From Bacteroidota bacterium (GTDB lineage Bacteria; Bacteroidota; Bacteroidia; NS11-12g; UBA955), in assembly GCA_016787485.1 (NCBI GenBank), contig JAEUUL010000031.1, forward strand, positions 1 to 36,737: DNA of 36,737 nt, read 5' to 3'. Below are positions 23,324 through 31,977 of the stretch, piece by piece (position 1 is the first letter of the stretch; the number at the start of each line of letters is the position of its first letter). The notes below the pieces were generated by a model. It searched no databases. It had not been told where the DNA came from and was given only the letters and a program-made list of their open reading frames with translations. A program made the translations under genes and the position numbers.

Positions 23324-24036
23324 AACAAGCCACAACATTCAGGAAACTAATACTGCTGGAAACACCGGACCTGGTTGTTGTGAATAAACCTCCATTTGTT
23401 CCTTCTATACCTGAAAGAGGCAAAAAAACAGCTCCATCCGTGCTGGAAGTTGCACGGTACATTTATGGCGATGCCCTGCCCTGCCACCGTATAGACAGGG
23501 AAACCAGCGGTGCACTTATTATCGCATTGAATGCGGAAACACACAGGCATATAAATATTCAGTTTGAGAAAAGGGAAGTAACAAAACTGTACCATGCTGT
23601 TGTAGAAGGGCAGGTACAATTTGATGCATTTGTGGTGGATTTACCCATTCAGGCTGACGATTTAAACCATATCCATATTGATAAAAAGCACGGAAAACCC
23701 GCAGTGACAGAATTCCAAACCCTGAAATTGTTCCGTCATTTTAGTTTGGTGGAGTGCAAACCCCATACCGGAAGACAGCATCAAATCCGTGTGCACCTTG
23801 CCTCGCAAAATGCAAAAATTGCCGGAGATGTGTTGTACGGTGGTCAGTTTCATACTCTGCAAGAAATAAAACGCAATGCAAAAGGTGAAACCAACTATCT
23901 GATGCAGAGATTTGCCTTGCATGCCAGAGCCCTGGAATTTTCCCTGCCGGATGGCAGCAGAGTTCATGTGGAAGCACCCTATCCAAAAGACATGGAGGTA
24001 TTTCTAAAACTCCTGGAAAAATACGATCATTTATGA
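23320..24036 (+). CDS. RluA-family RNA pseudouridine synthase
   Basis: A 238-residue enzyme that isomerises uridine in rRNA or tRNA. The catalytic motif is CHRIDRETSGAL (Asp59). Other conserved blocks are LVVVNKPPFVPS, KLYHAVVEG and HTGRQHQIRVHLA. There is no N-terminal S4 domain, so it belongs with the short RluA/TruC-like members. Its place right after RNA-maturation genes fits an RNA target, but which uridine cannot be told. 4-bp ATGA overlaps occur at both ends. Confidence 0.92.
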   Translation: MKQATTFRKLILLETPDLVVVNKPPFVPSIPERGKKTAPSVLEVARYIYGDALPCHRIDRETSGALIIALNAETHRHINIQFEKREVTKLYHAVVEGQVQFDAFVVDLPIQADDLNHIHIDKKHGKPAVTEFQTLKLFRHFSLVECKPHTGRQHQIRVHLASQNAKIAGDVLYGGQFHTLQEIKRNAKGETNYLMQRFALHARALEFSLPDGSRVHVEAPYPKDMEVFLKLLEKYDHL

Positions 24037-24977
24037 GAATGAAAAGCATTGTTTCCGCAGGAATACTTATTCTTTGCATAGGATTGTATGCTTTTCGGAA
24101 TGGCAAAGCCAAAGGGCCTGTGAATGAGACCGAACTGGGCAAAATGCTGTTTTTTGATCCTGTTCTGTCTCAAAATGGGACTGTAAGTTGTGCAAGCTGC
24201 CATAAGCCCGAATTCGCCTTTGCAGATACGGTGGCTTTTTCCAAAGGATTTGACGGAAGGCCAACTGCGCGCAATACACCCAGTGCGATGAACGTATCGA
24301 GCCGCGGATTGCTGTTTTGGGATGGTCGTTCACCCTCCCTTGAGCATCAGGCATTGCAGCCTGTGATCAATCCTGTAGAAATGGGAATGTCACTGGAGCA
24401 GGCAGTAAAAAGGCTGCGCAAATCAGGATATTACCGCAAGGCGTTCCACAAAATCTATCATTCTGCACCCACCGCAGCCCTTGTTGGCAAAGCCATAGCC
24501 GCATATGAACGTACACTTGAAACCGGGGACGCCCCGATGGACAGATTCCTTGCCGGCGATATAAATGCCGTAAATGCAGAAGCCATCAGGGGCCGTGAAA
24601 TTTTTCTCCAGAAGGGTCATTGTTTTGATTGTCATTTTGGCCCGGATTATACGGCAGATGAGATGCGGAATATTGGCATATTTGACGGGAAAAAATATAC
24701 TGACAGCGGACGGTGGCAGGTAACAAGAAAGCCTGAGGACATAGGTAAATTCAAAGTGCCCGGCCTGAGGAACATTGCACTTACCGCACCGTATATGCAC
24801 AATGGCATGTTCCGCACCCTTGAAGAAGTAGTGGAATATTATGACGACCCGAGAAAATTCATTCCGGAACAATTGTACACCGATACACTGATAAAACCAC
24901 TGCAACTCTCTACCAGGGAAAAGGCAGATTTGGTGATGTTTTTAAAATCCCTGACATCTTCTTCTCTGATAAAGTGA
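24033..24977 (+). CDS. Dihaem cytochrome c peroxidase / MauG-like protein
   Basis: A 314-residue exported protein. A signal-anchor (residues 4-21) has no lipobox. Two c-type haem sites are present: CASCH (53-57) and CFDCH (197-201). Family blocks include LGKMLFFDPVLSQNGTVSC, LFWDGRSPSLEHQALQP, PVEMGM, and near the end KVPGLRNIALTAPYMHNGMF, which carries a haem-ligand Met candidate. It reduces hydrogen peroxide with electrons from cytochrome c in the periplasm, or oxidises a protein substrate as MauG does. Its ATG overlaps the pseudouridine synthase stop, which makes it an unexpected passenger in a ribosome/tRNA-maturation operon. Confidence 0.94.
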   Translation: MRMKSIVSAGILILCIGLYAFRNGKAKGPVNETELGKMLFFDPVLSQNGTVSCASCHKPEFAFADTVAFSKGFDGRPTARNTPSAMNVSSRGLLFWDGRSPSLEHQALQPVINPVEMGMSLEQAVKRLRKSGYYRKAFHKIYHSAPTAALVGKAIAAYERTLETGDAPMDRFLAGDINAVNAEAIRGREIFLQKGHCFDCHFGPDYTADEMRNIGIFDGKKYTDSGRWQVTRKPEDIGKFKVPGLRNIALTAPYMHNGMFRTLEEVVEYYDDPRKFIPEQLYTDTLIKPLQLSTREKADLVMFLKSLTSSSLIK

Positions 24978-25459
24978 ATGCGGCAGAATATCTGAAAAAC
25001 ACGCTTCCGGCGGTTCGTTTAAAATTATTGCAGTTAATCAAAAGATTGCAAAATAAACCACCCCGGAATCTCGATTACTTATTTCAGGATGCACATGATA
25101 CGGTTTTTGAGCAAACCGATTGTCTGACCTGTGCAAATTGTTGTAAAACGACGAGTCCCATGTTTTTTGCAAAAGATATAGAACGGCTGTCTTCAGCTAT
25201 GGGAATGAAGGAAAGTACATTTATGGCCAAGTATCTTTTCCTTGATGAAGACGGGATTTATGCACTGAAACAATCACCTTGCCCATTTTTAGGCACAGAC
25301 AACCATTGTGCGGTGTATGAATCCAGACCCAAGGCTTGCAGGGAATTTCCGCACACCAATCATCGCAAAATGCATACACATTTGCATCTGATGAAACCCA
25401 ATATGGAGATTTGTCCGGCAGTTTCGGAAATCTTGCTCCGTATATCCGGACAAATGTAA
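24974..25459 (+). CDS. YkgJ-family cysteine cluster protein
   Basis: A 161-residue cytoplasmic protein with the YkgJ (UPF0153) cysteine pattern: DCLTCANCCKTTSP, PCPFLG, HCAVYESRPKACREFP and ICPA. The family is thought to bind a metal or iron-sulphur centre; its reaction is unknown. Translation must start at GTG 24974, since GTGA overlaps the peroxidase stop by 4 bp and the nearby ATG at 24978 is out of frame. It is last in the rpsP operon and converges on the acyltransferase gene 25 bp away. A weak inverted repeat (TCCCA 25473-25477 and TGGGA 25484-25488 region) at the junction might end transcription both ways. Confidence 0.9.
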   Translation: MNAAEYLKNTLPAVRLKLLQLIKRLQNKPPRNLDYLFQDAHDTVFEQTDCLTCANCCKTTSPMFFAKDIERLSSAMGMKESTFMAKYLFLDEDGIYALKQSPCPFLGTDNHCAVYESRPKACREFPHTNHRKMHTHLHLMKPNMEICPAVSEILLRISGQM

Positions 25460-25484
25460 AACTGTCTTCCCAGTTTAATGGGAT

Positions 25485-25952
25485 TTACAAACTCCTCAGT
25501 TTTTTCGCCGGGTTTCCTGCATAAACACCAGGCTCTGTGATGTCGCGGGTTACAACAGCGCCGGCACCGATTACCGCATGATCGCAGATTTTTACGGGAA
25601 GGATGGTTGCATTTGACCCAATGCTCACATGATTACCAATAAAAGTTGGTTTCCAAAGGTCTTTTCTTCCCTGTGCCGGCCCTCCTTCGGAGAACAAATC
25701 ATTGATAAACATAACACCATGTGCAATGAAACATTTTTCACCAATATTGACAAATTCACAAATAAAGGTGTGGGACTGGATGCGTGTTCCTGCACCGATT
25801 TTCACATCATTCTGAATTTCGGTAAACGGACCTACAAAGACATTATCTCCGATTTCACAACCATACATATTCACAGGTTGCACCACCATTACGTTTTCGC
25901 CAAAATGCACATTCACAATTCCGGAATGCCGTTCTTTAATTTCATGAGCCAT
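25485..25952 (-). CDS. Left-handed beta-helix acyltransferase (sugar O- or N-acetyltransferase-like)
   Basis: A 155-residue hexapeptide-repeat protein. Repeats such as NMYGCEIGDNVFVGPFTEIQ, VKIGAGTRIQSHTFI, VNIGEKCFIAHGV and VSIGSNATILPVKICDHAVI build the helix, which ends in IGAGAVVTRDITEPGVYAGNPA. The loop with AHGVMFIND carries the His expected for catalysis. Members acetylate nucleotide-linked aminosugars (WlbB/FdtC type) or other sugars. The -7 box TACCTTTG ends 5 nt before the ATG. The minus-strand GT2 gene lies 38 bp upstream, so the two may work together on a surface glycan. Confidence 0.88.
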   Translation of the reverse strand: MAHEIKERHSGIVNVHFGENVMVVQPVNMYGCEIGDNVFVGPFTEIQNDVKIGAGTRIQSHTFICEFVNIGEKCFIAHGVMFINDLFSEGGPAQGRKDLWKPTFIGNHVSIGSNATILPVKICDHAVIGAGAVVTRDITEPGVYAGNPAKKLRSL

Positions 25953-25957
25953 GCATG

Positions 25958-25965
25958 CAAAGGTA
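25958..25965 (-). promoter_or_regulatory. Acyltransferase -7 box
   Basis: Minus-strand TACCTTTG (25965 to 25958), a full match, 5 nt before the ATG at 25952, inside the short gap after the GT2 gene. Confidence 0.7.
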
Positions 25966-25990
25966 GAAACAACGCGGCAAACTGTGTCTC

Positions 25991-26707
25991 TTACAAGGAG
26001 AAGTTTCTGTTGCGATCAAACCGTTTTACTACCCGGAATAAAGACCATAAATCCAAAATGGCTTTTTTCACAATTGCAAAAGAACTTCCTTTGCTAACGC
26101 CATATACCCTGGGCAGATATTTGCTTTCAAACTGGAGTGGTTTTGCTCCGGCATGAATTAATTTAGAGCAGATTTCACTCTCAACCAGAGAGCTGGTAAG
26201 TTGCAACTCGAGCTTTTGTACAATTTGGGTTTTGTAAGCTTTCACCCAGTTTACATCTTTAAGGTCAATGCGCAACAGGAAGCGATTGAACCACTTATTG
26301 AAATATGACAGAAAATTTCTAAATCCGTTGTATTGGGTATTCTGCAGCCGGTAGAATGAAAGAAATTCAGCGTAAGAAAATTCAGGTTTGGACAACAGTT
26401 CCTGCACATCGAACTGCCCATCGCCACAGATGGCTACAACATTTTCAAGTTTTGCTCCGGAGTAGATGGCTCTGAGCCCGGCACCGATTCCCTTGTTCAC
26501 CTCATGGTGCACCAGTTCAATATTTGGAAATTCCGCTATACAATTTTGTATAATCTCCAGAGAACCATCGGTGCTGCAATCATCCACCACAATGACCTGG
26601 TTACCGGCAGGGCTTAACTGTTGGAGAACAGCAACGGTATCCTGAATCACCTGGCGGATGGTTCCGGCTTCATTGTAACAGAGTATTCCCACAGACCAGG
26701 TTTGCAT
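25991..26707 (-). CDS. GT2 family glycosyltransferase
   Basis: A 238-residue GT-A fold transferase without membrane segments. The N-terminus SVGILCYNEAGTIRQVI and VIVVDDCSTDGSLEII form the nucleotide-sugar site. HHEVNKGIGAGLRAIYSGAK follows. The metal-binding DxD position reads CGDGQFD; the usual dolichol-phosphate-mannose-synthase-like form is DADGQ or DADLQ, so the first Asp is replaced by Cys-Gly here. The C-terminal half is variable and ends in basic residues. Donor and acceptor are unknown. Promoter TAATTTTG (26734 to 26727). It is divergent from lepA. Confidence 0.9.
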   Translation of the reverse strand: MQTWSVGILCYNEAGTIRQVIQDTVAVLQQLSPAGNQVIVVDDCSTDGSLEIIQNCIAEFPNIELVHHEVNKGIGAGLRAIYSGAKLENVVAICGDGQFDVQELLSKPEFSYAEFLSFYRLQNTQYNGFRNFLSYFNKWFNRFLLRIDLKDVNWVKAYKTQIVQKLELQLTSSLVESEICSKLIHAGAKPLQFESKYLPRVYGVSKGSSFAIVKKAILDLWSLFRVVKRFDRNRNFSL

Positions 26708-26726
26708 TCGAGGTAAGTATAGCCGG

Positions 26727-26734
26727 CAAAATTA
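26727..26734 (-). promoter_or_regulatory. GT2 gene -7 box
   Basis: Minus-strand TAATTTTG (26734 to 26727), a full match, 19 nt before the ATG at 26707. Confidence 0.65.
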
Positions 26735-26823
26735 GGCAAAACAAGCTTGCGAGAAATGGCATAGTTCACATCAATAATTTTCCTGCATCGGGAGAAAACC
26801 ACTCAATGAGGTTATATTGGTTG

Positions 26824-26831
26824 TAATTTCG
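26824..26831 (+). promoter_or_regulatory. lepA -7 box
   Basis: TAATTTCG, 9 nt before the ATG at 26841; the same octamer as the yidC promoter. It excludes the upstream in-frame start at 26817. Confidence 0.6.
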
Positions 26832-26840
26832 CGGATTATT

Positions 26841-28631
26841 ATGGAGCAAATCCGCAATTTTTGTATCATAGCCCATATTGATCATGGAAAAAGCACACTG
26901 GCAGACAGACTGCTGGAATATACCAAGACGATAGATAAGCGACAGCAACAAGCACAGGTTCTGGATGACATGGATTTGGAACGCGAACGTGGGATAACGA
27001 TTAAGAGTCATGCGATTCAGATGAACTATACACTGGATGGCAAGCCCTATGTACTGAATCTGATAGACACTCCGGGTCACGTTGATTTCAGTTACGAAGT
27101 GAGCCGGAGTATAGCCGCCTGCGAGGGTGCCTTATTGATTGTAGATGCCAGTCAGGGCATAGAGGCGCAAACCATAAGTAACCTGTTCATGGCACTTGAG
27201 CATGGGTTGGAAATCATACCCGTGCTGAACAAAATAGACTTGCCCGGGGCCATGCCCGAAGAAGTTAAGGACGAAATTGTGGATTTACTTGGAGTTGACC
27301 GGGACCTGATTATTCCTGCAAGTGGTAAAACCGGCGAAGGGGTATTTGATATTCTCCGAGCTATTGTAGAAAGGGTACCTGCGCCTAAGGGTAATGCCAA
27401 CGGGCCTACCAAAGCCCTCATTTTTGACTCAGTATTCAACCCGTTCCGGGGCATCATCGCATATTATCGAGTGATGGATGGAAAAATCAAGAAAGGGCAG
27501 CATGTGAAATTCATGAACATGGGTACAGATTATCATGCTGACGAAGTAGGTATATTGAAACTGGATTTAAGTCCCAGAGACGAGGTTAAAGCCGGGGATG
27601 TTGGATATATAATTTCAGGGATTAAAGAAGCCCGGGAAGTAAAGGTGGGTGATACGATTACTGATTTTGACAACCCTGCAGGTGAATCCATCAAGGGATT
27701 TGAGGATGTAAAACCGATGGTATTTGCAGGGATTTATCCTGTGGATACTGAAGACTATGAGGAATTGCGTGAGAGTATGCTAAAGCTACAGTTGAATGAT
27801 GCGAGCATCGTATTTGAACCAGAGAGCAGTGCTGCCCTTGGTTTTGGATTCCGGTGCGGTTTTTTAGGCATGCTTCATCTGGAAATCATTCAGGAACGGT
27901 TGGAACGCGAGTTTGGCATTACAGTTATCACCACAGTTCCAAATGTGAGTTACAAAGCATACGACACGAAAGACCAAATGGTGATTGTTAATAATCCCAC
28001 GGATTTATTGCCACCAGAGCAAACCAAGTTTGTGGAGGAGCCATTTATTACAGCTACGATAATCACAAAAAGTGAATATGTGGGTTCTGTGATGAGTTTA
28101 TGCATGGATAAGCGTGGCATTCTGAAAAATCAGGTTTATTTAACGGCAGACAGGATTGAAATCACCTTTGAAATGCCACTTGCCGAAATCGTGTTTGATT
28201 TTTATGACAGGCTGAAAACCATAAGCCGTGGTTATGCCAGTTTTGATTATCAACCTTTGGGTTACAAAGAGAGTAAACTTGTAAAACTGGATATTCTCCT
28301 GAACGGAAAGCCGGTAGATGCATTGAGTGCAATTATCCACAGAGACAATGCTTACGATTTGGGAAAAAAAATCTGTAAAAAGCTGAAAGACCTGATTCCC
28401 AAGCAGCAGTTTGAAATAGCGATTCAAGCCGGAGTTGGGGCAAAGATTATAGCCCGTGAAACCATTTCGGCGCTGCGCAAAGATGTAACCGCCAAATGTT
28501 ATGGCGGAGATATCAGCCGGAAACGCAAACTGCTGGAAAAACAGAAAGCCGGGAAAAAAAGAATGCGACAAGTAGGGAATGTGGAAATTCCACAGAGTGC
28601 GTTTATGGCTGTATTAAAACTGAACGAATGA
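26841..28631 (+). CDS. lepA: Elongation factor 4 (LepA) GTPase
   Basis: A 596-residue translational GTPase that acts on stalled or pre-initiation ribosomes. G motifs: G1 [10 protein letters not shown]2 region [15 protein letters not shown]3 DTPGHVDF, G4 NKIDLPGA, then domains II, III and V. The LepA-specific C-terminal domain is present ([20 protein letters not shown] to [10 protein letters not shown]), which separates it from EF-G and BipA. The start at MEQIRNF matches the family and the -7 box. dprA follows after 38 bp with no promoter between. Confidence 0.98.
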   Translation: MEQIRNFCIIAHIDHGKSTLADRLLEYTKTIDKRQQQAQVLDDMDLERERGITIKSHAIQMNYTLDGKPYVLNLIDTPGHVDFSYEVSRSIAACEGALLIVDASQGIEAQTISNLFMALEHGLEIIPVLNKIDLPGAMPEEVKDEIVDLLGVDRDLIIPASGKTGEGVFDILRAIVERVPAPKGNANGPTKALIFDSVFNPFRGIIAYYRVMDGKIKKGQHVKFMNMGTDYHADEVGILKLDLSPRDEVKAGDVGYIISGIKEAREVKVGDTITDFDNPAGESIKGFEDVKPMVFAGIYPVDTEDYEELRESMLKLQLNDASIVFEPESSAALGFGFRCGFLGMLHLEIIQERLEREFGITVITTVPNVSYKAYDTKDQMVIVNNPTDLLPPEQTKFVEEPFITATIITKSEYVGSVMSLCMDKRGILKNQVYLTADRIEITFEMPLAEIVFDFYDRLKTISRGYASFDYQPLGYKESKLVKLDILLNGKPVDALSAIIHRDNAYDLGKKICKKLKDLIPKQQFEIAIQAGVGAKIIARETISALRKDVTAKCYGGDISRKRKLLEKQKAGKKRMRQVGNVEIPQSAFMAVLKLNE

Positions 28632-28651
28632 TTATATTAGGGGCGGAAGAT

Positions 28652-28668
28652 TGATAAATAATTTATCA
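28652..28668. promoter_or_regulatory. 17-bp AT-rich palindrome at the dprA start
   Basis: TGATAAAT-A-ATTTATCA, perfect 8-bp arms, ending one base before the dprA ATG. In mRNA it would form a hairpin at the ribosome-landing site; in DNA it could be an operator. Confidence 0.45.
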
Positions 28669-28669
28669 G

Positions 28670-29836
28670 ATGGAACCCCTAAATTATACAGAAAGCGTGG
28701 TAGAAGAACCTGCCGCTGCCTACAAAAGCACAGAAACATATCACCACATGGCCCTTTCTCTGGTGCCAAAGATTGGGCCTGTATTGGGTAAAACGCTAAT
28801 CAGTTATTGCGGCGGTGCTGAAGCTGTTTTTAAAGAAAAGAAAAACAATCTGCTTAAAATTCCGGGGATGGGCGATTTGATGACCCGGGAACTTCGGTCT
28901 TTCACCTCATTTTCTGCGGTAGATGATGAATTAAAGTTTGCAGAGAAATACAAAATAAGGATTTTGCCATACACTCACAGCGCTTATCCATCGCGGTTAA
29001 AACAAGCGTTGGATAGCCCGCTGGTATTATTTGTAAAAGGTGATGCTGATCTGAATCACCACAGGATGACAGGAATAGTGGGTACCCGGCGGAACACGGA
29101 TTTAGGAACAGATAGCACCAGAAACCTTGTAAACGGATTAAAACCTTATGATTCTTATATCGTAAGCGGTCTTGCATATGGCATAGATATATGTGCTCAC
29201 AAAACAGCCATAGCCTGTGACCTGCCTACCATAGGTGTAGTTGCCCACGGGCTGGATTTGATTTACCCTGCCAAACACCGAAGTATTGCAGAGGAGATGC
29301 TGGAAAAGGGAGGTGCCATAGTTTCCGAGTTTTTTAGTGGAACCCCACTTCATCCTGATTTGTTTCCACGACGAAACCGCATAGTTGCCGGGATGTGCGA
29401 TGCTCTAATCGTTATTGAAAGTATGAAAAAGGGTGGAAGCATGATAACCGCAGACATTGCGTTTTCATACAACAGAGATGTATTTGCGGTGCCGGGAAGG
29501 CCAGGAGATATTATGAGTGAGGGCTGTAATCTGTTAATAAAAAGTCTGAAAGCAGGTATGGCTGAATCTGCCATAGATGTGGCAAGGGGGATGAACTGGC
29601 CAGATCCCGGGAAAAAATCCAGGCAACAGGCTTCTCAGGCACAGTTGTTTTCACATTTCAGTTCTGATGAAATGTCTGTTATTCACCATTTACAGGATAA
29701 AATTCTTCATATCGACACCATCGCAGAAGTATGTAAGATTCCAGTGCATCGCCTTGCCCACATACTGCTTGAACTTGAAATGAAAGATGCTATAGAGTCC
29801 AGACCCGGAATGATGTACAGGCAAAAACGGGCTTGA
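28670..29836 (+). CDS. dprA: DNA-processing protein DprA
   Basis: A 388-residue protein that binds incoming single-stranded DNA during natural transformation and loads RecA. An N-terminal helical domain (LVPKIGPVLGKTLISYCGG, ending in a helix-hairpin-helix-like IPGMGDLM) is followed by the Rossmann core (GIVGTRRNTDLGTDSTRNLV, SGLAYGIDICAHKTAI, IGVVAHGLDLIYPAKH, FPRRNRIVAGMCDALIVIES, KGGSMITADIAFSYNRDVFA, PGRPGDIMSEGCN). The C-terminus holds the winged-helix DML1-like domain (residues about 325-380). The length is normal, so the gene appears intact. Co-oriented with lepA (38-bp gap); a palindrome abuts its start. Converges on yidC after 101 bp of unremarkable DNA. Confidence 0.96.
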   Translation: MEPLNYTESVVEEPAAAYKSTETYHHMALSLVPKIGPVLGKTLISYCGGAEAVFKEKKNNLLKIPGMGDLMTRELRSFTSFSAVDDELKFAEKYKIRILPYTHSAYPSRLKQALDSPLVLFVKGDADLNHHRMTGIVGTRRNTDLGTDSTRNLVNGLKPYDSYIVSGLAYGIDICAHKTAIACDLPTIGVVAHGLDLIYPAKHRSIAEEMLEKGGAIVSEFFSGTPLHPDLFPRRNRIVAGMCDALIVIESMKKGGSMITADIAFSYNRDVFAVPGRPGDIMSEGCNLLIKSLKAGMAESAIDVARGMNWPDPGKKSRQQASQAQLFSHFSSDEMSVIHHLQDKILHIDTIAEVCKIPVHRLAHILLELEMKDAIESRPGMMYRQKRA

Positions 29837-29937
29837 TTCTTTTTAATGCAACTCAAATGTAAGTGATCAAAGTACCGTGTTGCACCTGATGGTAAAACAC
29901 AGTTCTCATTTTGCTTCTATCACGTAACAATTTCCAG

Positions 29938-31770
29938 TTACTTTTTGCCTTTGGGGGGCATTTGCTTCCGGTTCTGAGCTTGCTTCATTGCAGCCTCCAT
30001 ACGAGCCTGAAAAGCAGATTTCTTTACAGGCTTCTTCCTGTTTTCTGCAATCTGTGCATGTAGTTTATTGTCATCAACAAATCGACGGATGATAAACTGC
30101 TGTGCGAACGTAACCATGTTGCTCACAAAATAATACCAGGTAAGACCACAGGCATAATCATTCAACACACCCATAAAAATGACAGGCATAAAGTACCCAA
30201 TCCATTTCATTTGGCCCGTAACACCGCTAATCTGATTGTTTAAGCGGGTATAGATAATGGTGCTTATGGTCATCAACAATGTAAAAAGACTGAGATGGTC
30301 CCCATATCCGGGAATGTGAAATCCAAAATCCAATACACTGTCATACCGGCTTAAATCCTGAGACCACAGAAAAGCTTTTTGCCGGAGTTCAAAAGCATAA
30401 GGGAAAAACTGAAACATTGCAAAGAGAATGGGCATTTGGAGCAACATGGGCACACACCCGCTGAGGGGGCTAACACCTGCTTTTTTATACAATGCTGCAT
30501 TTTCCAATTGTGTTTTTTGCAAATCCCCACCAGTTTTCTCTTTAATGGCTTCCATCTCTGGTTTAAGAATGCGCATTTTCGCTGTACTGATGTATGACTT
30601 ATACACCAATGGCAGCAATATGAGCTTAATAATGAGGGTAAGAAGGAGAATAACCAGTCCCATGCTCGCAACTTTGCTGCTGAGAAAAGTGAATACAGGA
30701 ATGACCAGTACCTGATTTACCCAACCAAAAATGCCCCATCCTTTGGGGATGATGTCCTGTAATTTGGCGTCCTCAATTCCAGTGCTCAGGTTTTTAAGCC
30801 TGTTATATTCATTCGGACCGAAGTAAAAGGATAGGCTATATGACTTATCCACTTCCTGATCATATTTCAGCCAAAGTGAGGCCCGCATTTTTTTAATCTG
30901 GTCTTTGCCCTGAACTTCTTCCCAAGCCAGCTCAGCCTCTTTGTCGATATCCTCCTTGCTCATCAGGATGGAAGAAAAATACTGTTGTTTAAATGCCACC
31001 CAATTCAGTTTGTTTTTGAGATTCTGCTTCTCTGGAGAAGCCGCACTCAACCTTTCCGGGTCATCTCCTGGCATTTTATATACAACTGTGGAATTCTCCA
31101 GTTCCGGCTTCATGTTTTTCTCCTGGCGAACGGGAGTGTTCACCCATGTGAGCCTGAGGTCGCGATTGCCTTTTACAATGTCATCCTGAATTCCATGCAG
31201 AACCAGTTTGTAATCAACCAAATAATCCTGCGCATTGAGAGTATAAATTTGATCGATATAGCCACCGGTGCCATTCTCCAGACGGAAAGTAACTGCCGTA
31301 GATGATTGGGCTGCCACTTTCCAATTGAAACGGTCGGTTCGCAGTACCTGATTTGGCATGTTTATTTCATAATAAAATTCAGCCGATCGGGCTGGGATTA
31401 AGGTAAGCGCACCGCCATCTGCGTTTTTGTGAGTGTTTAGTACAACCGACTCCACGCTGGCTCCAAGTGTGGTGAGATTTACGGTTACCGTCTTATTTGA
31501 AAGAACCACGGTCTGTGCCTGCCCGCCCAATTGTGCAGCAAAGCCCTTGAGGCCTGATTTATCTGCTATTGTATCCTTGCTGACTTTGGCAATGGTATCA
31601 GCCGCTTTAATTCTTGCAGAGTTTGCTTTGGATGCCGCTTCAATGCGGGCGAGACTATCCTGCTGACGTTTTTCCAGAGCCTGTTGGGCCTCACCTGGTG
31701 AGGTAAACCACCAGTATCCGACCAGGATAAGAAAAATAAGAGAAAACCCAATGATGGTATTGCGATCCAT
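29938..31770 (-). CDS. yidC: Membrane protein insertase YidC
   Basis: A 610-residue YidC/Oxa1 insertase. The first membrane helix is residues 5-22. A coiled, Ala/Lys/Gln-rich linker (EKRQQDSLARIEAASKANSA) leads to the periplasmic beta-supersandwich domain (about 80-350). The insertase core (about 355-575) has LLPLVYKSYISTAKMRILKP, MPILFAMFQFFPYAFELR and a C-terminal basic tail rich in Lys/Arg that binds ribosomes. The core should contain the groove arginine (AKMRI). It inserts inner-membrane proteins with or without SecYEG. The -7 box TAATTTCG ends 15 nt before the ATG. Confidence 0.97.
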   Translation of the reverse strand: MDRNTIIGFSLIFLILVGYWWFTSPGEAQQALEKRQQDSLARIEAASKANSARIKAADTIAKVSKDTIADKSGLKGFAAQLGGQAQTVVLSNKTVTVNLTTLGASVESVVLNTHKNADGGALTLIPARSAEFYYEINMPNQVLRTDRFNWKVAAQSSTAVTFRLENGTGGYIDQIYTLNAQDYLVDYKLVLHGIQDDIVKGNRDLRLTWVNTPVRQEKNMKPELENSTVVYKMPGDDPERLSAASPEKQNLKNKLNWVAFKQQYFSSILMSKEDIDKEAELAWEEVQGKDQIKKMRASLWLKYDQEVDKSYSLSFYFGPNEYNRLKNLSTGIEDAKLQDIIPKGWGIFGWVNQVLVIPVFTFLSSKVASMGLVILLLTLIIKLILLPLVYKSYISTAKMRILKPEMEAIKEKTGGDLQKTQLENAALYKKAGVSPLSGCVPMLLQMPILFAMFQFFPYAFELRQKAFLWSQDLSRYDSVLDFGFHIPGYGDHLSLFTLLMTISTIIYTRLNNQISGVTGQMKWIGYFMPVIFMGVLNDYACGLTWYYFVSNMVTFAQQFIIRRFVDDNKLHAQIAENRKKPVKKSAFQARMEAAMKQAQNRKQMPPKGKK

Positions 31771-31785
31771 TTGAAAATGAGGGCG

Positions 31786-31793
31786 CGAAATTA
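31786..31793 (-). promoter_or_regulatory. yidC -7 box
   Basis: Minus-strand TAATTTCG (31793 to 31786), 15 nt before the ATG at 31770. Confidence 0.55.
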
Positions 31794-31881
31794 GGTAAAA
31801 AAGAGGCTGTAACTACCTCCTGCAAGAACCAATTTATATGCTGCCTGATGTAAAATGGCTGACCGATGCAATACAGACAGC

Positions 31882-31946
31882 GGTTTCCCAATAAGTCAAA
31901 CGCTGACTTCTCAGACAAATGTGCACCATTAATCGACTGGGAAACC
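31882..31946. repeat. Inverted repeat in the yidC upstream spacer
   Basis: GGTTTCCCA (31882-31890) pairs perfectly with TGGGAAACC (31938-31946), and inside this AAGTCA (31893-31898) pairs with TGACTT (31904-31909). No gene is evident in 31794-31977. It could be a structured RNA, a long leader of yidC or a degraded element. Confidence 0.45.
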
Positions 31947-31977
31947 TGGCCAACTGCGGGGTACTAGTGAACCCGGA

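Noticed and set aside
31691..31918. 75-residue minus-strand frame reaching from the yidC spacer into yidC
   Set aside because: It overlaps the yidC start in another frame, and its sequence resembles no family; more probably chance than a gene remnant, though the spacer stays unexplained.
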